A stretch of 41,181 nucleotides of DNA. Origin: Bordetella petrii. Lineage in GTDB: Bacteria; Pseudomonadota; Gammaproteobacteria; Burkholderiales; Burkholderiaceae_B. The DNA lies in assembly GCF_017356245.1 (NCBI RefSeq), contig NZ_JAFMZZ010000001.1, positions 3,490,168 to 3,531,348 of the forward strand, written 5' to 3'. Below are positions 25,851 through 33,318 of the stretch, in pieces (within the stretch, counting starts at the first letter, position 1; every line of letters starts with the position of its first letter). Both the position numbers and the translations under genes were made by a program. The notes under the pieces were generated by a model. That model made no database searches. It saw nothing but the letters and a program-made list of their open reading frames with translations, and had not been told where the DNA came from.

Positions 25851-26504
25851 ATGAACAAACCCGCTGAAATCATTCGTGAGTATGGCCCGTTTCCGGGCAT
25901 CGACCAGGTCAATGGCGTGACCTATGACGGCCGGCATGTGTGGCTGGCCACCGGCGGCACCTTGCAGGCCATGGACCCGGACAGCGGCCAGGCCGCGCGC
26001 AGCTTCGAGGCCGCGACGCCGGCGGGCACCGCCTTCGACGGCAAGGTCTTCTACCAGATTGCCGGCGACCGCATCCAGAAAATCGACCCCCAGACCGGCA
26101 AGGTGCTGTCGACCATTCCCACCCCCGACGGCGAGGGCCATTCCGGCCTGGCATGGGCCGACGGCATGCTGTGGGTGGCGCATTTCAACAACCGCAAGAT
26201 CTACCAGGTCGATCCGGACACCGGCAAGGTGCTGAATACGCTGGAATCGAATCGCTACGTCACCGGGGTGACGTGGGTTGATGGCGAGCTATGGCACGGC
26301 ACCTGGGAAAACGATGCCAGCGAGCTGCGGCAGATCGACGCGCGCACCGGGCAGGTGCTGGTAAGCCTGGACATGCCGGCCGGCACCGGCGTGTCGGGGC
26401 TGGAGTCGGATGGCGCAGACCGGTTTTTTTGCGGCGGCGGCGAAAGCGGCAAGCTCAGGATAGTGCGCCGGCCCCGCTCGCGCGCCGCCACGCCGGCGCC
26501 CTGA
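25851..26504 (+). CDS. Beta-propeller (Vgb/glutamine-cyclotransferase-like) protein
   Basis: A 217-residue protein built from repeated beta-propeller blades of about 40 residues: VNGVTYDGRHVWLATGG, TAFDGKVFYQIAGDRIQKIDP, SGLAWADGMLWVAHFNNRKIYQVDP, VTGVTWVDGELWHGTW and SGLESDGADRFFCGG. Each blade has a xxDPxTGKVL connection. No signal peptide is present. The repeats resemble virginiamycin B lyase and glutaminyl cyclotransferase propellers, but the full-length catalytic set is not evident and five blades are fewer than usual. The ATG at 25851 is chosen over an upstream start that adds 15 unrelated residues. Function unknown. Confidence 0.75.
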   Translation: MNKPAEIIREYGPFPGIDQVNGVTYDGRHVWLATGGTLQAMDPDSGQAARSFEAATPAGTAFDGKVFYQIAGDRIQKIDPQTGKVLSTIPTPDGEGHSGLAWADGMLWVAHFNNRKIYQVDPDTGKVLNTLESNRYVTGVTWVDGELWHGTWENDASELRQIDARTGQVLVSLDMPAGTGVSGLESDGADRFFCGGGESGKLRIVRRPRSRAATPAP

Positions 26505-26546
26505 ACACGGTAATCTGGCGGCTTTTGTGCAGCAGGAGTCGCGGCA

Positions 26547-27713
26547 ATGAGGTTCCGTCGTTTTTGCGCCGCTGTGGCCGCCTGCGCGGCGGCGGGCGCC
26601 GCCATGGCCGCGCAGGCCGATGAGCGGCAGGCCCGGATCCGCCGCGTGGTGGATGCCGCCGTCGAACCGGTGATGCGGCAATACGGCATACCCGGCATGG
26701 CGGTGGGCATCGTGGCCGGGGACGCATCCCTGGTGCTGAACTACGGCGTGCAATCGCTGCAGACCGGCCGGCCGGTGGCGGCCGACACGCTGTTCGAAAT
26801 CGGCTCGGTCAGCAAGACATTCACGGCCACGCTGGCTGCCTGGGCGCAGGCGCGCAACCGGCTGTCGCTGTCCGATTCCATCGGCCGGCGCCTGCCCGAA
26901 CTGCGGGGCACCGAGTATGGCGGGGTCGGCCTGCTGCACCTGGCCACGCATACCGCGGGCGGCCTGCCGCTGCAGGTGCCCGACGGCATCCACGACCAGG
27001 CGCAGCTGATGGATTACTTCAGGGCCTGGCATGCCACGTATCCGGCGGGCACCTATCGCACCTATACCAATCCGGGCATCGGCACGCTGGGCTTGGCGGC
27101 CGCGCGCAGCCTGGGGCAGGATTTCACCGCGCTGGCCGAAGGCCAGCTGTTTCCGGCGCTGGGCATGGCCGACACCTGGCTGGATGTGCCCGCCGCCCGC
27201 ATGGCGTCATATGCGCAGGGTTACACGAAAGACGGCCGGCCGATCCGGCTGGCGCCCGGCGTGCTGTGGCGCGAGGCGTACGGCGTGAAGTCCACGGCGG
27301 CCGACATGGTGCGCTTCATGCAGGCCAGCATGGGCATGCGGGCGCTGGATCCGGCACTGCGGCGCGCCATCATGGATACCCACGCCGGCTACTTCCAGGC
27401 CGGGCCCATGACGCAGGCCCTGGTCTGGGAACAGTATCCCTATCCGGTCAGCCTGCAGGCGCTGCTGGACGGCAATTCGGCCGCGCTGACCTTCGAGCCC
27501 ACGCCGGTGGCCGGCATCACGCCGCCGCAGCCGGCCCGGGCCGACGCGTGGATCAACAAGACAGGCTCGACCAACGGTTTCGGCGCCTATATCGCTTTTG
27601 TGCCGCAGCGGCGCCTGGGCGTGGTGCTGCTGGCCAACAGGAACTTTCCGGTCGAGGCCCGCGTGCGCGCCGCCTACGGCATCGCCATGGCGCTCGACCG
27701 GCCCATGCCGTAA
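26547..27713 (+). CDS. Class C beta-lactamase (AmpC type)
   Basis: A 388-residue serine hydrolase with a signal peptide (residues 1-23, cleavage near MAA-QA), so it acts in the periplasm. All class C active-site motifs are intact: SVSK at 87-90 with nucleophile Ser87, YTN at 173-175 and KTG at 338-340 (NKTGSTNGFGAY). HTAGGLPLQVP and WEQYPYP are further AmpC hallmarks, and the length matches the family. GGAG precedes the ATG. No ampR gene is divergent from it; the upstream neighbour is a propeller gene in the same direction, so the usual inducible arrangement is absent. The activity is expected to be cephalosporin-directed; spectrum cannot be deduced. Confidence 0.92.
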   Translation: MRFRRFCAAVAACAAAGAAMAAQADERQARIRRVVDAAVEPVMRQYGIPGMAVGIVAGDASLVLNYGVQSLQTGRPVAADTLFEIGSVSKTFTATLAAWAQARNRLSLSDSIGRRLPELRGTEYGGVGLLHLATHTAGGLPLQVPDGIHDQAQLMDYFRAWHATYPAGTYRTYTNPGIGTLGLAAARSLGQDFTALAEGQLFPALGMADTWLDVPAARMASYAQGYTKDGRPIRLAPGVLWREAYGVKSTAADMVRFMQASMGMRALDPALRRAIMDTHAGYFQAGPMTQALVWEQYPYPVSLQALLDGNSAALTFEPTPVAGITPPQPARADAWINKTGSTNGFGAYIAFVPQRRLGVVLLANRNFPVEARVRAAYGIAMALDRPMP

Positions 27714-27723
27714 GGCCCGCGCG

Positions 27724-28353
27724 TCAGTGCTTGCGCCCGCTCTTTTTGGCGCGGGCGGCCGGCTTGGCGGCCAGGCCGCCGTTGTTGCTGAGCTGGTCCA
27801 CCCACGACAGGGCGTCCAGATACGACAGGAACTGGTGCAGGTAGCCCGGCGACTGCTGGCGCATCAGCGACAGGGCCCGGTGCACCAGGTGGTTGGAATT
27901 GAGCGGGCCGGCATTCTCGTGCACCTGCTCTTGCGACTGCCGCAGCTGCCGGTCGGTGCTGAGCCGGGCCCAGGTGGCCTGGAAATAGTCCAGCAGGTCC
28001 AGTTCCGGGTACTGGCCGCGCCGGCGCGCGCGGGCATCGGCGCCGGCGCCGGCATGAGCCGGCGCGTCTGGCGCGGCGCCGGTTTCGATGTAGTCCAGCA
28101 GCGCGGCCAGTCCGGCCGGCGCGGCGGGTTGCGGCGCGGGCTCGCCGGCCGCGCCGGCGGCCCGTGCCTCATATTGCCGGACCAGTTCGGCCAGCCGCGC
28201 GTCCAGCACGCGGCGCGCCTCGCCGTCATGGCGGGCGGCGCGCCCGGCCAGCGCGGCGATCACATTGAAGCGCAGCGGGTCGGCGCGATCGGCGCCGCGC
28301 GCGCGCCACGCGTCGAGCGTGGCCTGGATGTCGAGGACGTGGCTGTCAGCCAC
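27724..28353 (-). CDS. DUF2894 protein, last gene of the MotAB-like operon
   Basis: A 209-residue cytoplasmic protein. The GTG at 28353 is chosen as start (VADSHVLDIQATLDAWRARG matches the family N-terminus); it overlaps the OmpA-gene stop by 8 bases. Family features are LRFNVIAALAGRAARHDGEARRVLD near the N-terminus and ELDLLDYFQATWARLSTDRQLRQS, then NSNHLVHRALSLM and SPGYLHQFLSYLDALSWV. A basic Lys/Arg tail closes it. The middle (about 70-115) is Ala/Pro-rich and likely flexible. No function is known to me; constant association with the membrane pair upstream suggests a cytoplasmic partner. Confidence 0.82.
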   Translation of the reverse strand: MADSHVLDIQATLDAWRARGADRADPLRFNVIAALAGRAARHDGEARRVLDARLAELVRQYEARAAGAAGEPAPQPAAPAGLAALLDYIETGAAPDAPAHAGAGADARARRRGQYPELDLLDYFQATWARLSTDRQLRQSQEQVHENAGPLNSNHLVHRALSLMRQQSPGYLHQFLSYLDALSWVDQLSNNGGLAAKPAARAKKSGRKH

Positions 28354-28993
28354 GAGCGGGCACCGCTTCTTTGGCCGGACGCGCCACCGGCACGATTTCC
28401 ACGCGCCGGTTGCTGGCCCGCCCTTCGGCGCTGTCGTTCGAGGCCACCGGCTGCTCGGCGCCGAACGCGGCCGCAAACACCGACGCGGGCGCGATGCCCT
28501 GCTCGATCAGGGCGCGGGTAACCGTCAGGGCGCGCTGGGCGGACAAGTCCCAGTTGTCGGCAAAGCGGCGGTTGTTGCCGTGCACCGGCTGGTTGTCGGT
28601 AAAGCCGCTGACCATCAGCACTTCGTCGCGCGTCTGCAGGTAGGCCGACAGCGGCCCCACCAGGCTCTTGAGCACGTCCAGGCCTTCGGGCTGCAGTTCG
28701 TCGGAATTCAGGGCGAACAGCACGCTGCCGCTGATGCCGATGCGGCCGTCCACCAGCGTGACCCGGCCGGCGGCCAAAGGCCCCGCCAGGGCCTGCTCCA
28801 GTTCGATGCGCCGCTGGGTTTCTTCCTGCCGCTGCTTCACTTCGGACTCCAGCCGGGCCGACAGTTCGAGCTGCACGCCGATCACGCTGACCAGTATCAG
28901 CACGAACGCGCCCAGCAGCACCGACATCAGGTCGCCAAAAACCGCCCAGGCCGGGGCGCTGGGCTCTACACCGGCGTCGATGTCGTCTCTCAT
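28346..28993 (-). CDS. MotB-like OmpA-family protein
   Basis: A 215-residue protein with one membrane helix (about residues 17-40) and a periplasmic OmpA-type peptidoglycan-binding domain (about 85-203). The helix begins FGDLMSVLLGAF; Asp21 sits where MotB and ZorB carry the ion-carrying aspartate just inside the membrane. The OmpA domain shows SGFTDNQP (D133), NWDLSAQRA (147-155) and NRRVEIV (196-201). It is short like ZorB, with a plug-like linker of about 40 residues between helix and domain. Its start overlaps the DUF802 gene stop by four bases, so the two products are probably made in a fixed ratio as stator-like subunits. Confidence 0.88.
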   Translation of the reverse strand: MRDDIDAGVEPSAPAWAVFGDLMSVLLGAFVLILVSVIGVQLELSARLESEVKQRQEETQRRIELEQALAGPLAAGRVTLVDGRIGISGSVLFALNSDELQPEGLDVLKSLVGPLSAYLQTRDEVLMVSGFTDNQPVHGNNRRFADNWDLSAQRALTVTRALIEQGIAPASVFAAAFGAEQPVASNDSAEGRASNRRVEIVPVARPAKEAVPARG

Positions 28994-31185
28994 GCCGTTT
29001 CGCTGTCCGTGGCGGCCTGCTGGCCCGCCAGCTGCTGCAGGTCTTCCAGGATCTGCTTCTGCGACATGATGCTCAGGTCGACCACTTCGCGTGCCTGCGC
29101 CACGTAGTAGGCCAGCTGCTCATCGCTGCGCGCCATGGACTTGTCCAGCGCGGCCTCGATGCGCTGCAGGTGGTCGACCAGCTTGTCGCTGGACTGCCCG
29201 AATACCTGCACGGCGGCGCCGAAGGCTTCGCCCAGGCTGGCGACTTCGGCGGCGCTGCCGGTAACCTGCGCGGCCACGCCGCCCAGCTTGCCGGTCTCGG
29301 TTTCGACCTGGGTGGTGAATTGCGCGCCGACGCGCTCGACCTGGTCCGTGAACTGCGTGCCGACGCGCTCGGCTTGTTCGGTGAACTGGGTGCCGACGCG
29401 GTCGACCTGCTCGGTGAACTGGGCGCCGACCCGTTCGAGCAGGCCGGCCGACGTGGCGATCAGTTCGTCGACGGCGGTGCGCTGTTGCGACGAAGCGTGG
29501 TTCACGGCATCGAGCAGGGTGCCCAGCGTTTCCATCAGGCGGCTGCGCTCGTCCAGCATGGCGTTGTCGCGCGCCATGCTGTCGGACAGCTTCTGGCGCA
29601 GTTCGGCGATGACTTCGGCGGCGGCCTTGGGCGCTTCGGCGGCCGTTTGCACCAGCTGCGCCACTTCGGCGATGGTGCCGCGGGCATGGGCCTGGGTCTG
29701 CGCCGAGATGTCCTGCGCGGTTTGCGCCAGGGTGTCGCAGATCTGCTGCTGCCCGGCGGCGGCCTGCACGGCGGCCTGTTCCCACTGCTGGCGCAGCGTG
29801 CCGGCAATGTCGCCCAGCGAGGCGTGCCAGGCCGCCAGGCGCTGTTCGTCGCGGGCCGCCAGTTCGGCCTGCAGGTCCGCGTGCGATTGGCCGACGGCGC
29901 GCAGCAGCGCGGCCGAATGCTGTTCCAGGCCGGCCGTGGCCGCCGCCAGCGCGCGCTGGTGCTCGCCGGCCAGCCGGGCGCCGGTTTGCTCTTGCTGCGC
30001 CAGCGCGGCGGTCCAGGCGGCCGCCATGCCGGCCGTCGTGGCGTCCAGGCGCGTGCCCACGCCTTCCAGCAGGCCGGCGGAGCGTTCTTCGAAGGTGTGC
30101 GTGAATTGCTGCAGCGACGCGCCCAGGTTTTGCGCCAGCGCATCGCTGGCGCGCTGGTGCTGGGCAAGCGCCGAGGTCCAGGTGTCGGCCACGGTGGTGG
30201 TGGTGGCCTCGAAGCGGCCCGACAGGCCGTCGAGCTGCTGGCGCACGGCCTGCGCCAGCGTGTCCTGCCAGGCAGAGGTCTCGCGCGCCAGGCCGGCCAG
30301 CGTGGCCTGCACGGCCGGCTGGATGGCCGCGCCGGCGGCCGCGGCGCTGTCGGCCACGCTCTGCTTCAGCGCCTGTTCCATGGCGGTGGCCAGGCGCGCG
30401 TAGGCGGCATCCGCCTTGCCATGGAAGGCGTCCTGGCTGGCCGCCAGCCGTTCGTTCAGGGCCTGGCTTTGCTGCTCGATGGCGGCCATCATGGCCTGCA
30501 GGCGGTCTGCCAGCACCGGCATGGCGTCGGCCTGCCGCTGCAGCAGCTGGAAAGCCTGCTCGCGCTGGTGCATGGGCGAGTAAACGCGCAGCGTGGTGGC
30601 GATTTGGGTATCGAGCTGCTGCACGGCCTCGACACGTTCGCGGCGGACCAGCGCCGCCAGCAGGCCCAGCGCGGCCGAGGTGGCCACACCCGCCACCGAG
30701 GTGCCGAAGGCGAAGCCCAGCCCCTTGACCGGCGCGGCCAGCGACGCCCGGATGGCGTGCAGGTCGATGGCGCTTTCCAGGGCGCTGCCGGTGCCGCGCA
30801 AAGTGGCGACCATGCCCAGAAAAGTGCCCAGCATGCCCAGCAGCACTAGCAGGCCCACCAGGTAAGGCGTCAGCGACGGCCCGGGAAAAGCGGCGCGCTC
30901 GCCCTCGACGCGCAGGCGCGCGGTGTTGCGCAGGCCGGCGGGCAGCCGGTCGAGCCAGGCGGCCAGGCTGGGCGGCGTTTCGGCCGGGCCGGCCAGGGCG
31001 CGCGCCAGGGCGGCGGTGCGCTGCTGGTACTGCAGCAATTCGATGGCGCCGGCCAGGTAGAAGGCGCCGATCAGCACGGTAACCGCCAGCGCCAGGGGGT
31101 TCGATCCCACATAGCCGGCGCCGATCCAGCCCGCGACGGACAGGCCTGCCAGGAAAACAACAAAAGCAACGAGATATCGGGTCAT
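28990..31185 (-). CDS. DUF802 MotA/ExbB-like membrane protein with long coiled-coil tail
   Basis: A 731-residue protein with four predicted membrane helices (about 3-24, 30-51, 106-128, 152-180). Helices 3 and 4 carry the MotA/TolQ/ExbB pattern: LGMLGTFLGM at 116-125 and GFAFGTSVAGVATSAALGLL at 157-176. Residues from about 185 to 720 are a very long Ala/Gln/Glu-rich helical tail without further membrane segments, predicted to be a cytoplasmic coiled coil. It contains four 11-residue repeats VGxQFTxQVxR. The design, a proton-channel MotA-type core with a long intracellular tail, matches ZorA of the Zorya defence system in outline. No experimental function is known to me for DUF802. Confidence 0.85.
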   Translation of the reverse strand: MTRYLVAFVVFLAGLSVAGWIGAGYVGSNPLALAVTVLIGAFYLAGAIELLQYQQRTAALARALAGPAETPPSLAAWLDRLPAGLRNTARLRVEGERAAFPGPSLTPYLVGLLVLLGMLGTFLGMVATLRGTGSALESAIDLHAIRASLAAPVKGLGFAFGTSVAGVATSAALGLLAALVRRERVEAVQQLDTQIATTLRVYSPMHQREQAFQLLQRQADAMPVLADRLQAMMAAIEQQSQALNERLAASQDAFHGKADAAYARLATAMEQALKQSVADSAAAAGAAIQPAVQATLAGLARETSAWQDTLAQAVRQQLDGLSGRFEATTTTVADTWTSALAQHQRASDALAQNLGASLQQFTHTFEERSAGLLEGVGTRLDATTAGMAAAWTAALAQQEQTGARLAGEHQRALAAATAGLEQHSAALLRAVGQSHADLQAELAARDEQRLAAWHASLGDIAGTLRQQWEQAAVQAAAGQQQICDTLAQTAQDISAQTQAHARGTIAEVAQLVQTAAEAPKAAAEVIAELRQKLSDSMARDNAMLDERSRLMETLGTLLDAVNHASSQQRTAVDELIATSAGLLERVGAQFTEQVDRVGTQFTEQAERVGTQFTDQVERVGAQFTTQVETETGKLGGVAAQVTGSAAEVASLGEAFGAAVQVFGQSSDKLVDHLQRIEAALDKSMARSDEQLAYYVAQAREVVDLSIMSQKQILEDLQQLAGQQAATDSETA
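29299..29430 (-). repeat. Four tandem 33-bp repeats in the DUF802 tail
   Basis: Four in-frame 33-bp units encode VGAQFTEQVDR, VGTQFTEQAER, VGTQFTDQVER and VGAQFTTQVET. An 11-residue period is the hendecad that gives straight or slightly right-handed coiled coils. Confidence 0.85.
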
Positions 31186-31195
31186 GGGTGTCAGG

Positions 31196-31942
31196 TCAGT
31201 GGGCGCGCAGGGCGGCGAGCAGGCCCTCGATCGGCTGTAAACGGATGTCCAGTTCGGCCCGCAGGACGCTGCGCATGTCGGCGCGGAAAGCGGCCAGCCA
31301 GGGCGCGGATGCGGCGGGGGCGGGCGGGGGCGTTTCGGCGTTTTGCGCGCCGGGCTCCTGCGCGTCTTGCGCCGCCTGGCGCAGGCGCTCGAAGTGCCCC
31401 TCGAGCATGCCCGGTATGGTGCCCAGCAGGCGCCGCTCGTGCAGGCTCAGGGAACGTTCCATAATGGCATCCACCATGGCCAGGCGGGCCTTGGCGGGCG
31501 CCTGGGCCGCCAGCAGGGCGCGCAGGCGCCCGCGTGTCTTGGCGATGCTGGTTTCCATGTTCTGCTGTATGGCCAGATAGCGCTGGCGGTAGGTGGCATA
31601 GGCGGGTTCGGCATCCGCGGGGGCGGCCTGGGCGGCGCCCGGCCCGCGCGGACGGGCCGCCGTGAACGGCCGGTCGTCGGCAATGGCCTGGGCCAGGGCG
31701 CCGCGCATGCGCTCGACCTCGCGCGCCTCGGCGCTGCCTTCGGCCCGGGCGCCCGGCGCCACCGCGGGCGGGCCGCCATCGAGCACGGCGGACAGCGCAA
31801 TGGCGTCAGTCCAGCCCAGCCACAGGCTGAGCCGGTCGGCAAGCGATTGCCGGGATTCGGGAATATCGGCGTCCGTCAGGCGGGCCAGCAAGCGTATGAG
31901 CGTGGGGCCGCTGACACCGGTGCGCCGGGGGGCTTGGACCAT
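31196..31942 (-). CDS. DUF3348 protein, first gene of the MotAB-like operon
   Basis: A 248-residue protein beginning MVQAPRRTGVSGPTLIRLLA, the conserved opening of the DUF3348 family; the ATG at 31942 is used for that reason. LADRLSLWLGWTDAIALSAVLDG follows at about residues 34-56. The middle and C-terminal half are helical and charged (YRQRYLAIQQNMETSIAKTRGRLRALL), with a Pro/Ala linker at about 198-208. No signal peptide or membrane segment is seen. It ends 10 bp before the DUF802 gene, so all four genes (DUF3348, DUF802, OmpA, DUF2894) form one transcription unit. Divergent from an Rrf2 regulator gene. Function unknown. Confidence 0.83.
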   Translation of the reverse strand: MVQAPRRTGVSGPTLIRLLARLTDADIPESRQSLADRLSLWLGWTDAIALSAVLDGGPPAVAPGARAEGSAEAREVERMRGALAQAIADDRPFTAARPRGPGAAQAAPADAEPAYATYRQRYLAIQQNMETSIAKTRGRLRALLAAQAPAKARLAMVDAIMERSLSLHERRLLGTIPGMLEGHFERLRQAAQDAQEPGAQNAETPPPAPAASAPWLAAFRADMRSVLRAELDIRLQPIEGLLAALRAH

Positions 31943-32013
31943 ACTGCCAGAGTCAAAAATCCGGCAGTTTACAGGGTGTGGACGGGCAGGACACGCGGTT
32001 TCCCCCATTTCGC

Positions 32014-32028
32014 GGATATCTAGTATCC
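32014..32028. promoter_or_regulatory. Rrf2-type operator before the Rrf2 gene
   Basis: GGATA-TCTAG-TATCC is an inverted repeat with 5-bp arms and a 5-bp spacer, followed by TTAATTA. The same GGATA-N5-TATCC core recurs in front of the AhpD-like gene at 33159-33181, so one regulator probably binds both, most simply the Rrf2 protein encoded 48 bp downstream. Confidence 0.6.
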
Positions 32029-32039
32029 TTAATTATGAC

Positions 32040-32055
32040 GACTGGCATGCCAGTC
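32040..32055 (+). promoter_or_regulatory. 16-bp palindrome followed by T4 in the Rrf2 leader
   Basis: GACTGGCATGCCAGTC is a perfect palindrome directly followed by TTTT, 21 bp before the Rrf2 start codon. As RNA it would be a 6-bp stem with a CATG loop and a short U-run, like a weak attenuator. It could equally be a second protein site. Confidence 0.4.
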
Positions 32056-32076
32056 TTTTAATGTAGCGGGTTACGA

Positions 32077-32565
32077 ATGATTCTCAAAAGTCAGGTCGAG
32101 TGGGCGCTGCACAGCTGCGCCATCCTGGCGGGCCTGCCGCCGGGGCGGTACCTTTCCACCAAGGCCCTGGCCGAGCTGCACGGCGTGCCGAAAGAATATC
32201 TGTCGAAGGCGCTGCAGTCGCTGTCGCAGGCCGGGCTGGTCGAGACCACGCTGGGGCCCAGCGGCGGCTACCGGCTGGCCAGGCCGGGTTCGGAAATCAG
32301 TTTCCTGGACATCGTCGAGGCCGTGGAAGGGCGGGCCAGCACCTTCGCCTGCAACAACATCCGCGTCAACAATCCGTGCCGGCCGCAGGGGCAATGCGAC
32401 AGCAAGCCCTGCGCCATCGCACGCGTCATGTGGCGCGCCGACGAGGCCTGGCGCAATGCGCTGCGCGAAGTCACGGTGGCCGACGTGATCGACACCCTGT
32501 CCGGCGAAGTGCCGCCCGCCTTGTGGCAGAGCACGTACGAATGGGTGCTGAGCCGGGCCGGCTGA
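32077..32565 (+). CDS. Rrf2-family transcriptional regulator with four-cysteine cluster
   Basis: A 162-residue Rrf2 protein. The winged helix spans about residues 1-80 (STKALAELHGVPKEYLSKALQSLSQAGLVET, then GPSGGYRLARP). C92, C101, C107 and C112 lie in the loop where IscR, NsrR and relatives bind an iron-sulfur cluster, so sensing of oxidative, nitrosative or redox stress by an Fe-S cluster is likely. The start at 32077 fits the family N-terminus (MILKSQVEWALH); the ribosome site is weak. Repeated GGATA-N5-TATCC motifs before this gene and before the convergent AhpD-like gene suggest that it represses both. Confidence 0.87.
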   Translation: MILKSQVEWALHSCAILAGLPPGRYLSTKALAELHGVPKEYLSKALQSLSQAGLVETTLGPSGGYRLARPGSEISFLDIVEAVEGRASTFACNNIRVNNPCRPQGQCDSKPCAIARVMWRADEAWRNALREVTVADVIDTLSGEVPPALWQSTYEWVLSRAG

Positions 32566-32572
32566 ACGCGGC

Positions 32573-32601
32573 GGGGCCCGGCCCGAGGCAGGCCGGGCCC
32601 C
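32573..32601. terminator. Strong hairpin between convergent Rrf2 and AhpD-like genes
   Basis: Perfect 11-bp arms GGGGCCCGGCC and GGCCGGGCCCC flank a 7-base loop, starting 7 bp after the Rrf2 stop. It lies between convergent genes, the usual place for a bidirectional transcription end. There is no T-run on either side, so the termination role is inferred from position. Confidence 0.5.
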
Positions 32602-32664
32602 GCGGGCCGCGTGGCGGCATTCTCACGCCCAGACGGATCGTTGACGTCGGGCCGTTCATACCGC

Positions 32665-33144
32665 TCAGCTCAGGCCGGCCTTGTCCAGGCCGAAGGCCTT
32701 GTCGGCCGAGCCGGGTTCGTTGCGGAACGCCACGTTGATGCGGTTCCAGGCATTGATGGCCATGACCAGGTAGGTGAGGTCGGTGATTTCTTTTTCCGAG
32801 AACTCGCTGCGCGCGTGTTCATAAATGGCGTCGGGCACGCCGCCGTCGGGCAGGCGGGTCAGCACTTCGGCCCAGGCCAGCGCGGCGCGTTCGCGCGCGC
32901 TGAAAAGGGGCGACTCGCGCCAGATGGCGATGTGGTGCAGCCGCAATTCGCCTTCACCGTGGATCTTGGCCTGCTTGATGTGCATGTCCAGGCAGAAGGC
33001 GCAGCCGTTCATCTGCGAGATGCGGATCTGGATCAGGTCGTCGATTTTCTGTTCGATGGTGCCGCCGTGCAGGGCGGTGCTGAACTGCACGAATTTCTTG
33101 AAGAACTCGGGGGACTGCTCGGTATAGTCCAAACGCTGGCTCAT
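32665..33144 (-). CDS. AhpD-like alkylhydroperoxidase (carboxymuconolactone decarboxylase family)
   Basis: A 159-residue all-helical protein. It carries the AhpD peroxidase motif as NGCAFCLDMH: C48-x-x-C51 with H55 three residues on. ERAALAWAEVLTRLP and FSEKEITDLTYLVMAINAWNRINVAF are characteristic of the family. Members use the cysteine pair to reduce peroxides or to pass electrons to a partner. The promoter region holds two GGATA-N5-TATCC-like sites immediately upstream of the start, so control by the nearby Rrf2 protein is likely. No ahpC or other peroxiredoxin gene is adjacent. Confidence 0.88.
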   Translation of the reverse strand: MSQRLDYTEQSPEFFKKFVQFSTALHGGTIEQKIDDLIQIRISQMNGCAFCLDMHIKQAKIHGEGELRLHHIAIWRESPLFSARERAALAWAEVLTRLPDGGVPDAIYEHARSEFSEKEITDLTYLVMAINAWNRINVAFRNEPGSADKAFGLDKAGLS

Positions 33145-33158
33145 TTCTCGCTCCTTAA

Positions 33159-33196
33159 TTAAGGATATTTATTATCCTTAAGGACGAATAATATCC
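33159..33196. promoter_or_regulatory. Double Rrf2-type operator before the AhpD-like gene
   Basis: TTAAGGATA-N5-TATCCTTAA (33159-33181) is a perfect 9-bp inverted repeat. A second, weaker copy GGACG-N5-TATCC (33182-33196) abuts it. The CCTTAATTAAGG palindrome (33153-33164) overlaps the first arm. The sites lie 15-52 bp from the AhpD-like start and between it and the divergent small gene at 33319. Confidence 0.65.
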
Positions 33197-33252
33197 GTAA
33201 AAGGCGCGCACTTCAATACTTTCTTTGCCGGCCCGGGTACGGCGATTGCTGG

Positions 33253-33289
33253 CTGCCGGCGACGCGGCGCATTCGCGCCGCGTTGGCAG
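33253..33289 (+). promoter_or_regulatory. Leader hairpin of the small unknown gene
   Basis: An outer stem CTGCC/GGCAG (33253-33257, 33285-33289) and an inner perfect 9-bp stem ACGCGGCGC/GCGCCGCGT (33262-33270, 33275-33283) with an ATTC loop lie 29 bp before the start codon at 33319. Possible translational or stability control; nothing specific is recognised. Confidence 0.4.
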
Positions 33290-33318
33290 GCGGCTCGGCA
33301 ATTCCAGGGAAAACTCAC

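Noticed and set aside
27733..27757. GC hairpin with a CTTTTT loop between the beta-lactamase and DUF2894 genes
   Set aside because: It lies inside the coding end of the DUF2894 gene (Lys/Arg tail) and its T-run is in the loop, not after the stem.
29170..30849. Long plus-strand frame opposite DUF802
   Set aside because: Gly/Gln/Arg-rich with no family features; a shadow of the coiled-coil gene in GC-rich DNA.
27724..31942. A Zorya defence system
   Set aside because: The membrane pair is similar in plan, but no ZorC, ZorD helicase or ZorE nuclease is present and the partners are DUF3348 and DUF2894. Kept only as a comparison.
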